Shown here: in pieces, positions 41,529 to 51,697 of the stretch
Position numbering within the stretch: the first letter of the stretch is position 1
Layout of the letters: every line of letters begins with the position of its first letter
Source of the DNA: Loripinus fragilis
Lineage: Eukaryota > Mollusca > Bivalvia > Lucinida > Lucinidae
DNA: 64,000 nucleotides
Assembly (NCBI GenBank): GCA_964019695.1
Contig: OZ026525.1
Coordinates: 72,036,260 to 72,100,259 of the forward strand
Direction of reading: 5' to 3'
Notes under the pieces: generated by a model
The model's database searches: none
Told to the model about the DNA's origin: nothing
The model's input: the letters and a program-made list of their open reading frames with translations, nothing else
Made by a program: the position numbers and the translations under genes

Positions 41529-41666
41529 CTCTCTTATCTGGAGGTCTGATTAGATTAATGGTCATTAATGGCAAAACTAAAAGCATCTGAAACATCCTGA
41601 AAAATCTTCATGGCCACAAATCTCCAACTTAAAAACTCCAAATCTTAAAACCAACAGTCGGCTAGT

Positions 41667-41894
41667 TAACTCTTGTATGCTGCCAATATTTTTGTCCTGA
41701 AAAATTTGTCTGCAGTTTATGTCTGATGCATATATATTCAAGTGCACTTCAGGCTAGAATTTTTCATGGAAGCAAATAGTATGAACCCTGATCAGACTGC
41801 TCTGGGTCCATATTATTTGCAATATATAGGCTACCTAAGAACATAAGCAGAAGTGAGCAGATGTCAAAAGTGGTGACTGGCGAGCTAAGGGTTA
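41667..41894 (+). repeat. MITE family B copy
   Basis: GTTAACTCTTGTATGCTGCC, AAGTGCACTTCAGGCTAG, ACCCTGATCAGACTGCTC, AGGCTACCTAAGAACATAAG and GAGCTAAGGGTTAA. Confidence 0.8.
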
Positions 41895-42121
41895 ATATGA
41901 ATAATTTCAGGTTAAAAAGGTTAACTGCTATATAATACATAATTTGATTTTTGGAAGAAAATGCAACTAATAGTGTATAAAATTGCATGCCTTGAGAGCT
42001 CATTTTAATCCCGTGAAATGCTTGAAAACCATAGACCGCCATGGGGCTTTCCCGCCTGCCCCCCTTTATTGGGAGTACCGTAGACTCCCCAGTGTGTGTA
42101 AAATGCCTCAAGTATGCCCCT

Positions 42122-42240
42122 GGTTGTGGATACTAAAACGAACATTCTCATCAAGACAGCTCTTTTGAGAACCCAAAACACATGTTTAAACTGATGGGTA
42201 AGAAAAGAATTATACCTTTACTCTCAAAAATTGCGTATCT
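42122..42240. repeat. MITE family F hairpin just 3' of QPRT
   Basis: GATACTAAAACGAACATTCTC faces AAGACAGCTCTTTTGAGAAC. It lies within about 40 bp of the QPRT stop codon, so it is likely inside the 3' UTR. Confidence 0.75.
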
Positions 42241-42278
42241 TGACCTAGCTATGATTACTGTAAAAATTTCTGATTCTA

Positions 42279-42494
42279 TCATTTCACAGTCGGATTTCCT
42301 GGATCGACTCCTTCCCGACATATTTTTAGGGAAAAGTCCACTACCTCATAACCTTGCGTCAGTTTACTTAGTGAAATAACGTCAACATTTTTATCACAGT
42401 ATTGCGTCAATGTTTGTTCTGTAACGCCGCCGCTAGATTCTATGATGAGAGAAGGAAAAAGATTCTTCAATTCGGCAGCAGCTTCAGATAGAGC
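42279..42494 (-). CDS. QPRT: QPRT exon 3 (last)
   Basis: Acceptor ATATTTTCAG then [47 protein letters not shown] and a tail to NPTVK-TGA. Phase 0. Confidence 0.94.
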   Translation of the reverse strand, partial: ALSEAAAELKNLFPSLIIESSGGVTEQTLTQYCDKNVDVISLSKLTQGYEVVDFSLKICREGVDPGNPTVK

Positions 42495-45400
42495 CTGAAA
42501 ATATTAAAGATATAAAACGTGGGGTTAATACAAGCAAGCTTGAGTAAAATTCAAGGACTTTTCAAGGACTTCTAAAAGACTTTCCTACTGTTTTCATGAA
42601 CTGAAAACTTATGAAAAATACTGATTTACATGTTAAAATTCTACTTCTGAAGTTCAGAAATGCTAGACATACCTGAAGATAGTAGTTTTAGATTATTTGT
42701 ATAAAATTGTGGTGCCTTCATTTGGTGCAGCATATGCTGCACCAAATAAAGGCACCACATTTTTATACTGATTTAGTTCTCCAAAGACAGTGTTGAATTC
42801 TCCTGTAAATGGTAAAATTCAGGGACTTTTCAAGGCCTTTGAGTGTTTTGTCAAGTACTTTTCAAGGCAAATTTGATTTTCAAGGACATTTCAAGACAGT
42901 CCTGAATATTCAAGTACTTTTCAAGCCTGTGAGAACCTTGTCAAAATAAGGAAACTTAAATTGTAAATATACATAAAATTGTAATTATTTTCTTACCTGT
43001 TAATTTAAACATTACATCCTAGTCAACAATTTTTAAGTCATGTCAGGAGGGGTCCTCCTGGGTTTAACCAGCACTAAGCAGAGGATAATGTGTCTTGCTC
43101 AAGTACACAACGCAGTGCCTCTAGAGAGGCTCAAACCCACAACCGAGATAGTGGTATACTCACTGTATATGTGTAAATTCATACTTTAGCTCATTCCCTA
43201 CTAGCAGCGATTGTTGTCATCTACTGATAACCTTTGCAAACAGTTTGGACCAAGATCTGGACCAACAAAATGTCGGTCCTGATCTGTATCCAAACCGTTT
43301 GACATTCTGATTGTATTTTGAAATAAGACATCAGACGACAACAAAAGCATGAAAAATTACCCAGCATGCAAAGATTTAAACGTACATGTGTAGCTGTAAG
43401 TTTTAAAGTGGGGCTAGATATATGATTTTGTTACATGTATGAACCTAGGTACGGTATATTTAACACGATTATGCGTGAAAACTGATAAGACTGTGTGAAT
43501 GCAAAGGCTCATCTCAGACTTGTTCCTCTCTTCATTCAGTACCTTAACCCTTAAAGCGCCAAGAAAAAAAATGCATCTGAAAATGTCGTCTGCTGAAGCC
43601 GTCTGATGCAAATAAATTGCCTAACATTACTGACAAATTAAGTGTAGAAGCAAAAAGCTTGGACCCAGAACAGACTGCTCCTATAGGAGCAGTCTGATCT
43701 GGGTCCACACTGTTTGCCATAGGGCTTCATAAACATTTCAGCAGACGAGCAAAGCAGATGACTTTTGTTGCGATTGGCACATTAAGGGTTAATCTCATGT
43801 TTAGCTCAAATGATCTTATTTCAAACACTTTATAAATTGACAGAATGTAAGACACAGAAGTACAGAACTGTTAAAAAAGGGAAATTCTTGGTGCTTTGCA
43901 TTTGTGTTTTGCATTGTTTTGTGCAAAGTTTGTCTAAAAAGGAATGAAACCTTATGGAGTTACAGATTACACAAACTAGGCACCCCAAAAGTGTTACAGA
44001 CAGATGGATGGATGGAGTGGACCCACTACCAGGGCTTACCCTGGCTCAGAAGTTGTTGTAGCCAACTCTTTAGCCAAATGGAAAGAGTTGGAGCCAAATG
44101 AAGTTAACATTAGCCAAGGTTCTAGCCAGAAAGTAGTATCAACAAGTTGTTTGTATTTAACTCTTTGCCCGCTATGGGCGACTTTTGCTGTCTGCTGATC
44201 ACCTTTGCAAACTGTTTGACACCCGGATGTTATTGAAAAAAATCCAGCATTCAAAGAGTAGCACACTAATAAAGTGTGAAGGAATAATAAAAGCAATATT
44301 TGAAAATCCAGAAGCCGCTCAAAAAACACTTTTTCGCAAATATGTAATTTTTGAACCACCTACACTGTATTTTTAGCCAATGACTTATATTTGTAGCCAC
44401 TCTACAGTTTTAGTAGCAAATGGCTACAATGGCTAATGGCAGGGTGAGCCCTGCACTACTAGACCTGCTAAAGTGACGCAGGTAAAAAGTGTGCATTTGC
44501 AATGCACTCGAAAATCCTATCTTTTAGATTCTTACCTCTGGAGCAAAGTTGTCTAACATAATAATATCACTCCCAGCCTCGGCTGCTTCTATTGCGTCTT
44601 TTACACTGCGACATTCCACTTCAATTTTCTGAGAAAACCCACCAACAACTTTTGCATCCTTCACTGCCTGAAATGAAAGGCAAACAAAAATTTTGAGGTG
44701 ACTGAAAAACTGCAATATACATGTACCCGTAAAGCGCCAAGAAAAAGAATGAATCTGAAAATGTTGTCTGCTGCCGTCGTCTGCTGCAAATAATTGCCTA
44801 ACATTACTGAAGAATTAAGTATAGAAGCAAACAGTGTGGACCCAGAACAGACTGCTCCTATCTGAGTCCACACTGTTTGCCATGAGACTTCTTAAGCTTT
44901 TCAGCAGACGAGAAAAGCAGATGACTTTTGTTGTGATTGGCGCATTAAGGGATAAGTCCTTGCCTACTGGGAAATTTTGCATGCTTTTTTTGTCGTCTGT
45001 GGATTTTATTTTTTTCGAATATCAACTTTTTTTGAAAATTTATATCAGGAATACCATCAGAGTGTCTAACAGTTCGGACCCAGATCAGGCCAGACATTTT
45101 GTCAGGCCTGGCCTGGATACAAACTGTTTGCAAAGGTTATCAGCAGGCAACACTATAGTAGGCAAAGAGCTAAAATTAATTAAATCTTGCCATCAGTTTA
45201 AAATCATGTTATGAAGTGCTAATTGAGATGGTTCTTTTGAGTACCCTTAACATATGTGTTGATTGAGAAATAAGATTAATTTAAAAAAAAAAACTTTTTA
45301 TAACATAATGTTATCTGGAGGCCTGGGTATATAGTTCAATAACCCCTACATGCTAAACCCATGCATATCTTGTTTTTAAAACAGAGTAGATTAAGATCAG

Positions 45401-47071
45401 CTAATGTTTCTGAGAAACATCCTATTATGATCCTGATGTTTTCCTCTTAAATTGCATGTACTTACATGCTGATATTAAACTGGAATGGTCAACCATACAA
45501 GTTAATTGAATAAAAATTGAGGGCTCCTAGCATATAAGCACTAAGAAAAAAAATGCATCTGAAAATGTTGTCTGCTGAAGTCGTCTGCTGCAAATAATTG
45601 CCTAGCATTACTGAGGAAATAAGTATAGAAGCAAACAGCGTGGACCCAGAACAGACTGCTCCTAGGAGCAGTCTGATCTGGGTCCACACTGTTTGCCATA
45701 GAGGCTTCTTTAACATTTCAGCAGACGAGAAAAGCAGGCGACTTTTGTTGCGATTGGCGCATTAAGGGTTATAATATTCAGCATGGTAAGTATTAACTCT
45801 TTGCCTACTGGGTAAATTACTCTGCTGATTTTTTTTTCAAAATTAACTTTTTCAATAAATTCTTTGAGGAATACCATTGATCAGAGCGTCAAACAGTTTG
45901 GATGCAGATCAGTCCCGACATTTTGTCGGGTACTAACTGTTTGCAAAAATTATGAGCAGACGACACTAATAGGTAAAGAGTAAATTTATTCAGCAGGGCC
46001 AGTATTGAGTAAATGAATATATTTTTTCATGCTTTATTGGATTATTTTGCACCAAATAGATTCAGGTCATTACACTAAGAAAAAATATAGTTATTTTTGT
46101 ACATTCAATTGATCATAGTTTTAATTTATTTAAATCTTTAACATGATAGACTTAAGTATGAAAATACAAAAAATCCAAAAATCTATTGACTTATTAACAT
46201 TCTCAACAAATCATGTCAAGGCAATTTGTTTTAAAATCAATGAGCATACTGAAATTCTATATAACATGTATATATATACCAGTTGTTTGAACTGGACGGC
46301 CCAGATGAGGGAAATTTTTTGAGCTTAAGATTTTAATTATTTTATTACCACTCAATATAAACATATGTTTGAGGTGCTCAAAAGAACCGTCTTATTGAGA
46401 TGGTTCTTTTGAGTAGCCACAACATATGTTTTGGTTCAGAAATAAGAAAAATAATTACACGCTCTTATCTGGAGGCCTGAAGTTACCTGGGCTATGCTTC
46501 CTGCTGTCCATATATGATTGTCTTTCAACATTATCATAGATGATAAGTCATATCTGTGCGTAGAAATCCCACCAGCTAACAATGCGTACTTCTCCACCAG
46601 CCGAAAACCAGGTGTAGTTTTACGAGTGCCAGCAATTTCCCCTTTCCATCCAACATTTTCCGCTTTTTTACGTAACCTTTGGGCAAAGGTCGCTATACCA
46701 CTTGCACGTGAGATTATATTCAGTGCTACCCTTTCCCCTAAAAGTATTTGACGTACTTTTCCAGAAACTGTAGCTATCTGTTTGATAGGCTCGTGATATG
46801 TACCTTCATTTTCTTTCCAAACAACTTTACACTCTAGTTCTTTAAATATTGCATCAAAGAACGGTTTGCCTGCTAGAATACCTTCACTTTTCATTAGAAG
46901 CACAGCACTCTCTTCATTCTCCCCAACAACAAAGCCACCATAATCAAAATTTGGTGTATCCTCTTTCAACCATTCTCTAGCATAATGTTGTAACGTTACA
47001 GGGTGTAAAATATGGCTTATATTCGGGTCAAAAATTCCTTTCAAAATTCTCTCATTTTTAGTCGATGTCAT
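42279..47071 (-). CDS. QPRT: nicotinate-nucleotide pyrophosphorylase (carboxylating), complete
   Basis: Three minus-strand exons (47071-46487, 44667-44536, 42494-42279) join in phase 0 to 310 codons plus TGA; human QPRT is 297 aa. The enzyme converts quinolinate and PRPP to nicotinate mononucleotide, CO2 and PPi, the entry of tryptophan-derived quinolinate into NAD synthesis. Seen: [16 protein letters not shown] at the N-terminal lid domain, [30 protein letters not shown], the substrate loop [15 protein letters not shown] with HRYDL and MLKDNH, then [36 protein letters not shown] and [10 protein letters not shown] of the barrel. Key basic residues (R/K of TRK and HR) and acidic E/D of VEVEC- and LDN-type strands are intact. 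It looks functional. The introns are full of MITEs. Confidence 0.96.
42545..42925. repeat. degenerate TTCAAGGACTTTTCAAGG repeats around a strong hairpin
   Basis: Copies of TTCAAGGACTTTTCAAG flank a hairpin at 42709-42768. There TGTGGTGCCTTCATTTGG and GCAGCAT face the complement with one mismatch and almost no loop. Confidence 0.75.
43006..43158 (-). mobile_element. SINE (first family), truncated
   Basis: On the minus strand it reads GTTGTGGGTTTGAGCCTC, GTGTACTTGAGCAAGACAC, GTGCTGGTTAAACCCAGG and AATGTTTAAATTAAC. Only the B-box side of the head is kept. Confidence 0.75.
43190..43380 (-). repeat. MITE family A copy
   Basis: CTACTGATAACCTTTGC, GGACCAAGATCTGGACC, GGTCCTGATCTGTATCCAAA, CAGCATGCAAAGATTTAA. 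Confidence 0.78.
43544..43792 (+). repeat. MITE family C copy
   Basis: Starts TTAACCCTTAAAGCGCCAAG, GTCGTCTGCTG at 43585-43595, GGACCCAGAACAGACTGCTC, CAGTCTGATCTGGGTCCAC, ends ATTAAGGGTTAA. Confidence 0.88.
43800..44158. other. QPRT intron 2, nothing recognised
   Basis: Non-coding. A TAGCCA / GTAGCCAA word recurs around 44060-44420 and may be an eroded repeat. Confidence 0.35.
44159..44261 (+). repeat. MITE family A, internally deleted
   Basis: TTAACTCTTTGCCCGC, TCTGCTGATCACCTTTGC, CAGCATTCAAAGAGTA; the central palindrome is gone. Confidence 0.7.
44536..44667 (-). CDS. QPRT: QPRT exon 2
   Basis: Acceptor TTTCATTTCAG and donor GTAAGAATC bound 132 bp, [20 protein letters not shown] to [10 protein letters not shown], in phase 0. 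Confidence 0.94.
44728..44952 (+). repeat. MITE family C copy
   Basis: CGTAAAGCGCCAAG, TGTCTGCTGCCGTCGTCTGC, GGACCCAGAACAGACTGCTC, TTTTCAGCAGACGAGAAAAG, CGCATTAAGGG. It abuts the next family A copy. Confidence 0.82.
44955..45173 (+). repeat. MITE family A copy
   Basis: CCTTGCCTACTGGG, GTCGTCTGTGG, GGACCCAGATCAGGCCAGAC, GTCAGGCCTGGCCTGGATAC, AGTAGGCAAAGAGCTAA. Confidence 0.8.
45227..45310. repeat. MITE family F, half copy
   Basis: GAGATGGTTCTTTTGAGTAC and ACATATGTGTTGATTGAG; the other arm is missing. Confidence 0.65.
45530..45771 (+). repeat. MITE family C copy
   Basis: AAAAATGCATCTGAAAATG, GGACCCAGAACAGACTGCTC, CAGTCTGATCTGGGTCC, CAGCAGACGAGAAAAG, CGCATTAAGGGTTA. Confidence 0.85.
45794..45983 (+). 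repeat. MITE family A copy
   Basis: TTAACTCTTTGCCTACTGGG, TCTGCTGATTTTT, GATGCAGATCAGTCCCGAC, GAGCAGACGACACTAATAGG, TAAAGAGTAAA. Confidence 0.8.
45990..46335. other. QPRT intron 1, nothing recognised
   Basis: AT-rich intron sequence with no recognisable structure. Confidence 0.4.
46340..46470. repeat. MITE family F hairpin next to QPRT exon 1 donor
   Basis: GTGCTCAAAAGAACCGTCTT faces GAGATGGTTCTTTTGAGTAG between ACATATG words. It ends under 20 bp from the donor. Confidence 0.8.
46487..47071 (-). CDS. QPRT: QPRT exon 1
   Basis: ATG at 47071 opens 195 codons to TAGSIAQ, followed by donor GTAACTTC in phase 0. It holds the N-terminal domain and most substrate-contact loops. Confidence 0.95.
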
Positions 47072-47249
47072 CTTCTGTAATACTCAAAGATCAATAGTTT
47101 ACTGATCACCTGTGCAAATTCCGTTTTGTTTGTTTACATATCTCACGTGCATTGAAATATTGGATAAATGCAAAACTATGAATCAGTTGTAAATATTCGT
47201 GAACGAAAAATTGATTTGGTGCAGCTTAAATTCGGACGCCTTTTAAGTG

Positions 47250-47755
47250 CGCTTTTCTTGATTTATATCAGTGACCTTCAAGACACTTTCGCCTAGGAGT
47301 TTGCATACAAAACTTTGGTACGCCCTACACTGAAGTATGCAGCACCCATTTGGAGCCCATATTGTAAAACTCAGATTCAACAAGTGGAGAAGGTACAGAG
47401 GACGGCAGCCCACTGGACCTGCAGGAGGTTGCGCAACACTAGTAGTGTTGGCGAGATGCTCGATGAGCTGCAATGGCCAACTCTGGAGCCCCGGAGGGAT
47501 CAATCCTCTCTGCTTTCCTTCCACAAGATTCATTGTGGGATTATGTCTATTAATAAAGACAAGTACTTGACCCCGTCTCAGAGAACAATATCTGCCAGGT
47601 CATCACACAACTCACAGTATTGCAGGCCCCAAACTTGTAGTGATGCCCTGAAGTATTCTTTTTTCCCAAGGACTATTCACCATTGTAATAGTTTGGCTCC
47701 TACTGTTGTCGCAGCTGAGACCACAGAGGAGTTCATGGCATTCATTTAAATAGCT
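47250..47755 (+). pseudogene. LINE reverse-transcriptase C-terminus, internally deleted
   Basis: FLIYISDLQDTF (RT motif near the YADD region) is followed after a stop by FAYKTLVRPTLKYAAPIW, VEKVQRTAAHWTC, ELQWPTLEPRRDQSSLLSF and YSFFPRTIHHCNSL. The segment between, including YxDD, is deleted. It ends in a short T-run. Confidence 0.75.
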
Positions 47756-47981
47756 CAGCCAGAAGGGTTTTTTTTTCTTCACAAAATTTCAAAATTCACT
47801 CACCAGTGATCGCCAGAGTAAACGTAAAAAGAAAGTAAGCTTAATAGACTGATCTTCATATAACATCATAAAAACATATTAATTTTGGTTTTACTGTTGT
47901 ACCATGTGTACCCTAAGTCAATTTTTGGGAATTCCAACATATTTGATACAGTTACATTTGGCTCAAGGGGCCCATCTGGCC

Positions 47982-48124
47982 TCGAGGTTATAAAACTTGA
48001 GTTCATTCTCAAACTCAAAATAAAGCGCAATGATCGGCTGCTTGAGGACACTTGTTCGCAAGCAACCAATCATTGCGCTTTATTTTGAGCTAGAGACTGT
48101 ACTTAAGTTTTATAACCTCAAGGC
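47982..48124. repeat. foldback element
   Basis: GAGGTTATAAAACTTGAG faces CTTAAGTTTTATAACCTC. CTCAAAATAAAGCGCAATGA faces TCATTGCGCTTTATTTTGAG. Confidence 0.88.
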
Positions 48125-48635
48125 CAGGTATATTTCTAGATTTGAATTATCCTTACGTATTGATGAAACCCTCTACACAATAAAATCCCATACGGTAAGC
48201 ATTTATGCGTTTTATCCAACCACAAAGAAACCCTGTGAGAACTGGTTCATGAACTGAAGCGACCCCTTCAAACTGACTAGCCTCTAACATTTTGAAATGT
48301 GGATGTATCAGGGGTGTGAAAGAGCTTTGTTTGACAGTTTTATGGTTAAACAAATAATTTTCGTCATCGAATGTGGTATGGGATATGTAAAAGCAGTGTA
48401 TTTTGATAGGGCTTCCCCCTGGGTGTTACCCTGTACCAAATCCATAAAAAAGGAATAGTCATGTTTTTCAAGTGCGGTTCTGTTTGGCTCAAAGGATTAT
48501 TTACATTTGTTTTTCTATCATATGATCCTATTGTCTTTTTGCATATCAGATAGGATTTGATACTTAATTATTTTTTCTTTTAATCATACTTCGTGCAGTT
48601 ATTTGGAGTATTGACAAAAAGCAGCATACTGCTGA
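48125..48635. other. non-coding, nothing recognised
   Basis: No exon or repeat recognised between the foldback and the next MITE. Confidence 0.4.
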
Positions 48636-48639
48636 CTCC

Positions 48640-48835
48640 GTCATATAGGCTGCTGGGAATAATTTTTAAGGCATGCTTTTTTGTCGTCTGCTGATATCTT
48701 TCAAAAAAAATATTTCTGGAATACCATCAGAGTGATAAACAGTTTGGATCCAGATCAGGACCAACGTCAGGCTTGATCAGGGTCCAAACTGTTCGCAAAG
48801 GTTATCAGCAGACGACACTAGTAGGCATAGAGTTA
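48640..48835 (+). repeat. MITE family A copy
   Basis: GTCGTCTGCTG at 48683-48693, GGATCCAGATCAGGACC, TTGATCAGGGTCCAAACTG and CAGCAGACGACACTAGTAGG. Confidence 0.8.
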
Positions 48836-48869
48836 TAGCTTCTCATTTTTGGTACCGGTAAATAAGTAC

Positions 48870-49070
48870 TTTGGCAAACAGTGACGATCCAGATGAAATA
48901 CCGCATGATAATCAGGATCTGCACCGTTTGTTCAGATAAAAACAATCTTTAGGGACATGAATACATGATTTTATAGAAAGCTTGACATGTGACCCTTTAA
49001 AATACAGAATGGACTATTCCATTTTTCTTGTATCAATATGATGGAATAATCCATTCGAACGAAAAAGGTT
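48870..49070 (-). repeat. MITE family K copy, diverged
   Basis: GGCAAACAGTGACGATCC, GATGAAATACCGCATG, then CTTTAGGGACATGAATACAT and ACCCTTTAAAATACAGAATG as in the copy at 10910-11130. Confidence 0.6.
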
Positions 49071-49257
49071 ATCTGATTATGCATGCTTTGGCATTCTTTT
49101 ACTAGAATGAACTTAGGTGAACTCAATTATACTCCAATATTCATTCTTATCGAAGCTGCTCTTTATGTTCGGGCCGCTGGGATTTGTTTTGTTTTTTTGC
49201 GGGAGAAGGTATCTCATTACATTTTAGCACTTATAACTGGCGGACTGAGCAGTATAG

Positions 49258-50595
49258 ACCAGTCAGAAGTTTGGGAAGACATTTGGAAAATGTTATTTCA
49301 TCCAAAAAATGTAAACATTTGCATATTGTGCTCGACAAGAGCCAGACACATTTACCATGAAATCAGGTCAAGAGCAATTTGAAATAGAAAAGGTTTCCAA
49401 TGAAAAAGATTTGGTTGTCATAGTGGATAAATCAATGACGCATATTAGAGTGATTGGTAACTTCAATGAAATATTGATACTTAACCCAAGCAGCTTTGTT
49501 GGGCATATTACACAGGTAAATTAGGGGAAATTGATATAGTTTATCTACACAATGTGCGTTTATCGCCGTTTTGTAATACACAGTGTAATTTCTCTATTGT
49601 TTATCAAAAAATTTTAAGACCTTAACAAACACCGAAATTGAATAATTATGAACGACAGGACATCTTAGTTTATGAAAATTAATAAATGAAGACACAGACA
49701 TAGCCATATTTGTAACTTTATTCGTTACAGTGAAAGAGGTATTGTTGAAGTCATGTTTGACGAATTCCGCAACTTTAATAAAATCAGCCGATATTTACAC
49801 GGTTATAACTACATTGGATTAGATGTAACATTGCAGAAACATGTCATTTCGTGATATTTCATATATGTTTTTTTGATTAAAGTTACCTAAATATAGCAAT
49901 GGGTGACATTTACAGTGAAGTATGCGCTTCAATGTTCATATAAATGCAGCGGTATAGATGATCTCAAGGTTGGGTTGCCATTTTGTGTATACAATAAATG
50001 GCACATAAGGTGTAAGTCAAGTGACACATGCCCCGACATACCTGTCTGGCTGAAAAATGGAGTTTCCAGTCACTCTTATATATGTCACTGGATAAATCGT
50101 CAATTTTCAGTGAGCACATAAGTAGTAAGATCAACAACGCAAATCCATATCTGTGGATCATGTTCAGAGCATTTACAAATATGGACAAGGACATGTTTCT
50201 GAACTTATTCCAATCCATAGTACGTCCACACCTGGAATATGCTGTTACAGAGTGCATGCCTCTATATAAGAAAAAGGTGGATGCAAATGAAAATGTACAA
50301 TCAAAGGAGAGCCACAAAACTAGTCTGAACCATAAGCCTTCACTTAGCATATCAGGAAAGACTCAGAAGTCTAGGACTCCCATCTCTGGAATATAGAAGG
50401 GAGAGAGCGGACCTTATTGAAGTCTTCAAAATTATGAAAGGCATAAAAGATGTTGACAAGGACAAATTCTTAAAAGTCAGTAATTACAAAGGAACTCGAA
50501 GACACTCAATGAAGCTTGCCAAGAGACAGAATAGATTGAAAGTTCGGGCATTCAAGTCATTGACTCATGAAATTCACTACCAGAAAGTGTAATAA
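49258..50595 (+). pseudogene. LINE reverse-transcriptase fragment split by an insert
   Basis: Part 1 (about 49265-49460) reads WKMLFHPK, then MKSGQEQFEIEKVSNEKDL and VVDKS-like sequence. Part 2 (about 50085-50590) reads FSEHISSKINNANPYLW, AFTNMDKDMFLNLFQSIVRP, EYAVTEC, then in other frames RRERADLIEVFKIMKGIKD and RRHSMKLAKRQNRLKVRAF. The parts are consecutive in the usual ORF2 order, so about 620 bp between them looks inserted. Several frameshifts; inactive. Confidence 0.75.
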
Positions 50596-50944
50596 TGGTA
50601 CCTTCTTTTAAACGACCTCCTGGGCCCACTGTGGTTCAACTTGAGGTTTTCTTTTGCTCTGACTATCTGTGAGTCGTGAGCCATTTTCTTTGTTTCATCA
50701 TAGTGTGTTAATTTGATTAGAGTGTTTCTCCATGGTGATACACTGCAATAGTTAGAAGGCTGCCATGCGAGCTGAACATTACTTGTACTTCAACAACAGC
50801 AGAATCTAGGGCAAAGATTTGGTACCAGTAAAATGCATTTTAGCCCCCAGTGGCTTTGGCTGCTGTCCGTTCTAAGGCAGTGGTTCTGTTGTTGTTGATT
50901 TGTTGTTGATTGTTACTCCCATTGTGGGATTCTGTAAATGTTCT

Positions 50945-51240
50945 AAAATAGTAAGTGAGTATGATCAGGGAATACCACAATCACAAACCGCAGACAACCC
51001 CATGGCACCACGAGGAAGAGCCACTCAACCATCACGAGACACCAGGTTTGTTGTGCGTTACTTTATGCCCATTCTAGTTTTGCAATCATATCGATGGGGA
51101 AGAGAGAGCTGGTTACTTTGCTTAGTACGTCTTCCTGGTGTCTCGTGATTGTTGTGTGGCTCTACCTCACGATGCCACAGGTTTGCCTGCAGTTTGTGAT
51201 TGTGGTATTTCCTGATCATACTCACTTACTATTTTTGGTA
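50945..51240. repeat. foldback element with ~100-bp arms
   Basis: AATAGTAAGTGAGTATGATC and AGGGAATACCACAATCACAA face TTGTGATTGTGGTATTTCCT and GATCATACTCACTTACTATT. The arms include the CATCACGAGACACCAGG / CCTGGTGTCTCGTGATTG pair. Confidence 0.9.
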
Positions 51241-51413
51241 TGAATGGATCTTGAAATTTTTGGTTAATATTATTTATGTATGTAATTATAAGTGTTTTAG
51301 TGAGTCTATATAAATTCTTGATATTTTAAAATGTTCAACGGATTGTCATCAATTTTCAAATCCTTGATAGCTATAAAAGCTTCCCTTCTGGTTCACCAGA
51401 TCATTCACAAAAA

Positions 51414-51515
51414 TAGTAAGTGAGTATGATCAGGAAATACCATAATCACAAACCGCAGACAACCCCGGGGCACCGCGAGGAAGAGCCGCTCACGATCATG
51501 AGACACCAGCAAGAC
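51414..51515. repeat. third arm of the foldback element
   Basis: AATAGTAAGTGAGTATGATC through CATGAGACACCAGC repeats the left arm of 50945-51240 in direct orientation. Confidence 0.88.
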
Positions 51516-51697
51516 AAATTAAGCAAAGCAAATCTGATACCTTTATCATACCATGTTTTATAAAAAAAAAACATATTTTCTACCAATTTTAACATGTCTG
51601 TTATAGAACAGAGGACTTTTTAAAAATTTGTTCTTCAAATATTTCTCTTTTATAATTTATATCAAGAAAATACTTTAGTACATATTTCCAATATGTA

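Noticed and set aside
46518..46751. 77-aa plus frame
   Set aside because: Antisense shadow of QPRT exon 1.
47866..48088. opposed 67-aa frames
   Set aside because: They translate the two arms of a palindromic foldback.
49083..49382. 99-aa plus frame as a membrane protein gene
   Set aside because: Its end overlaps a frame-broken LINE segment (WKMLFHPK). The rest has no recognisable domain.
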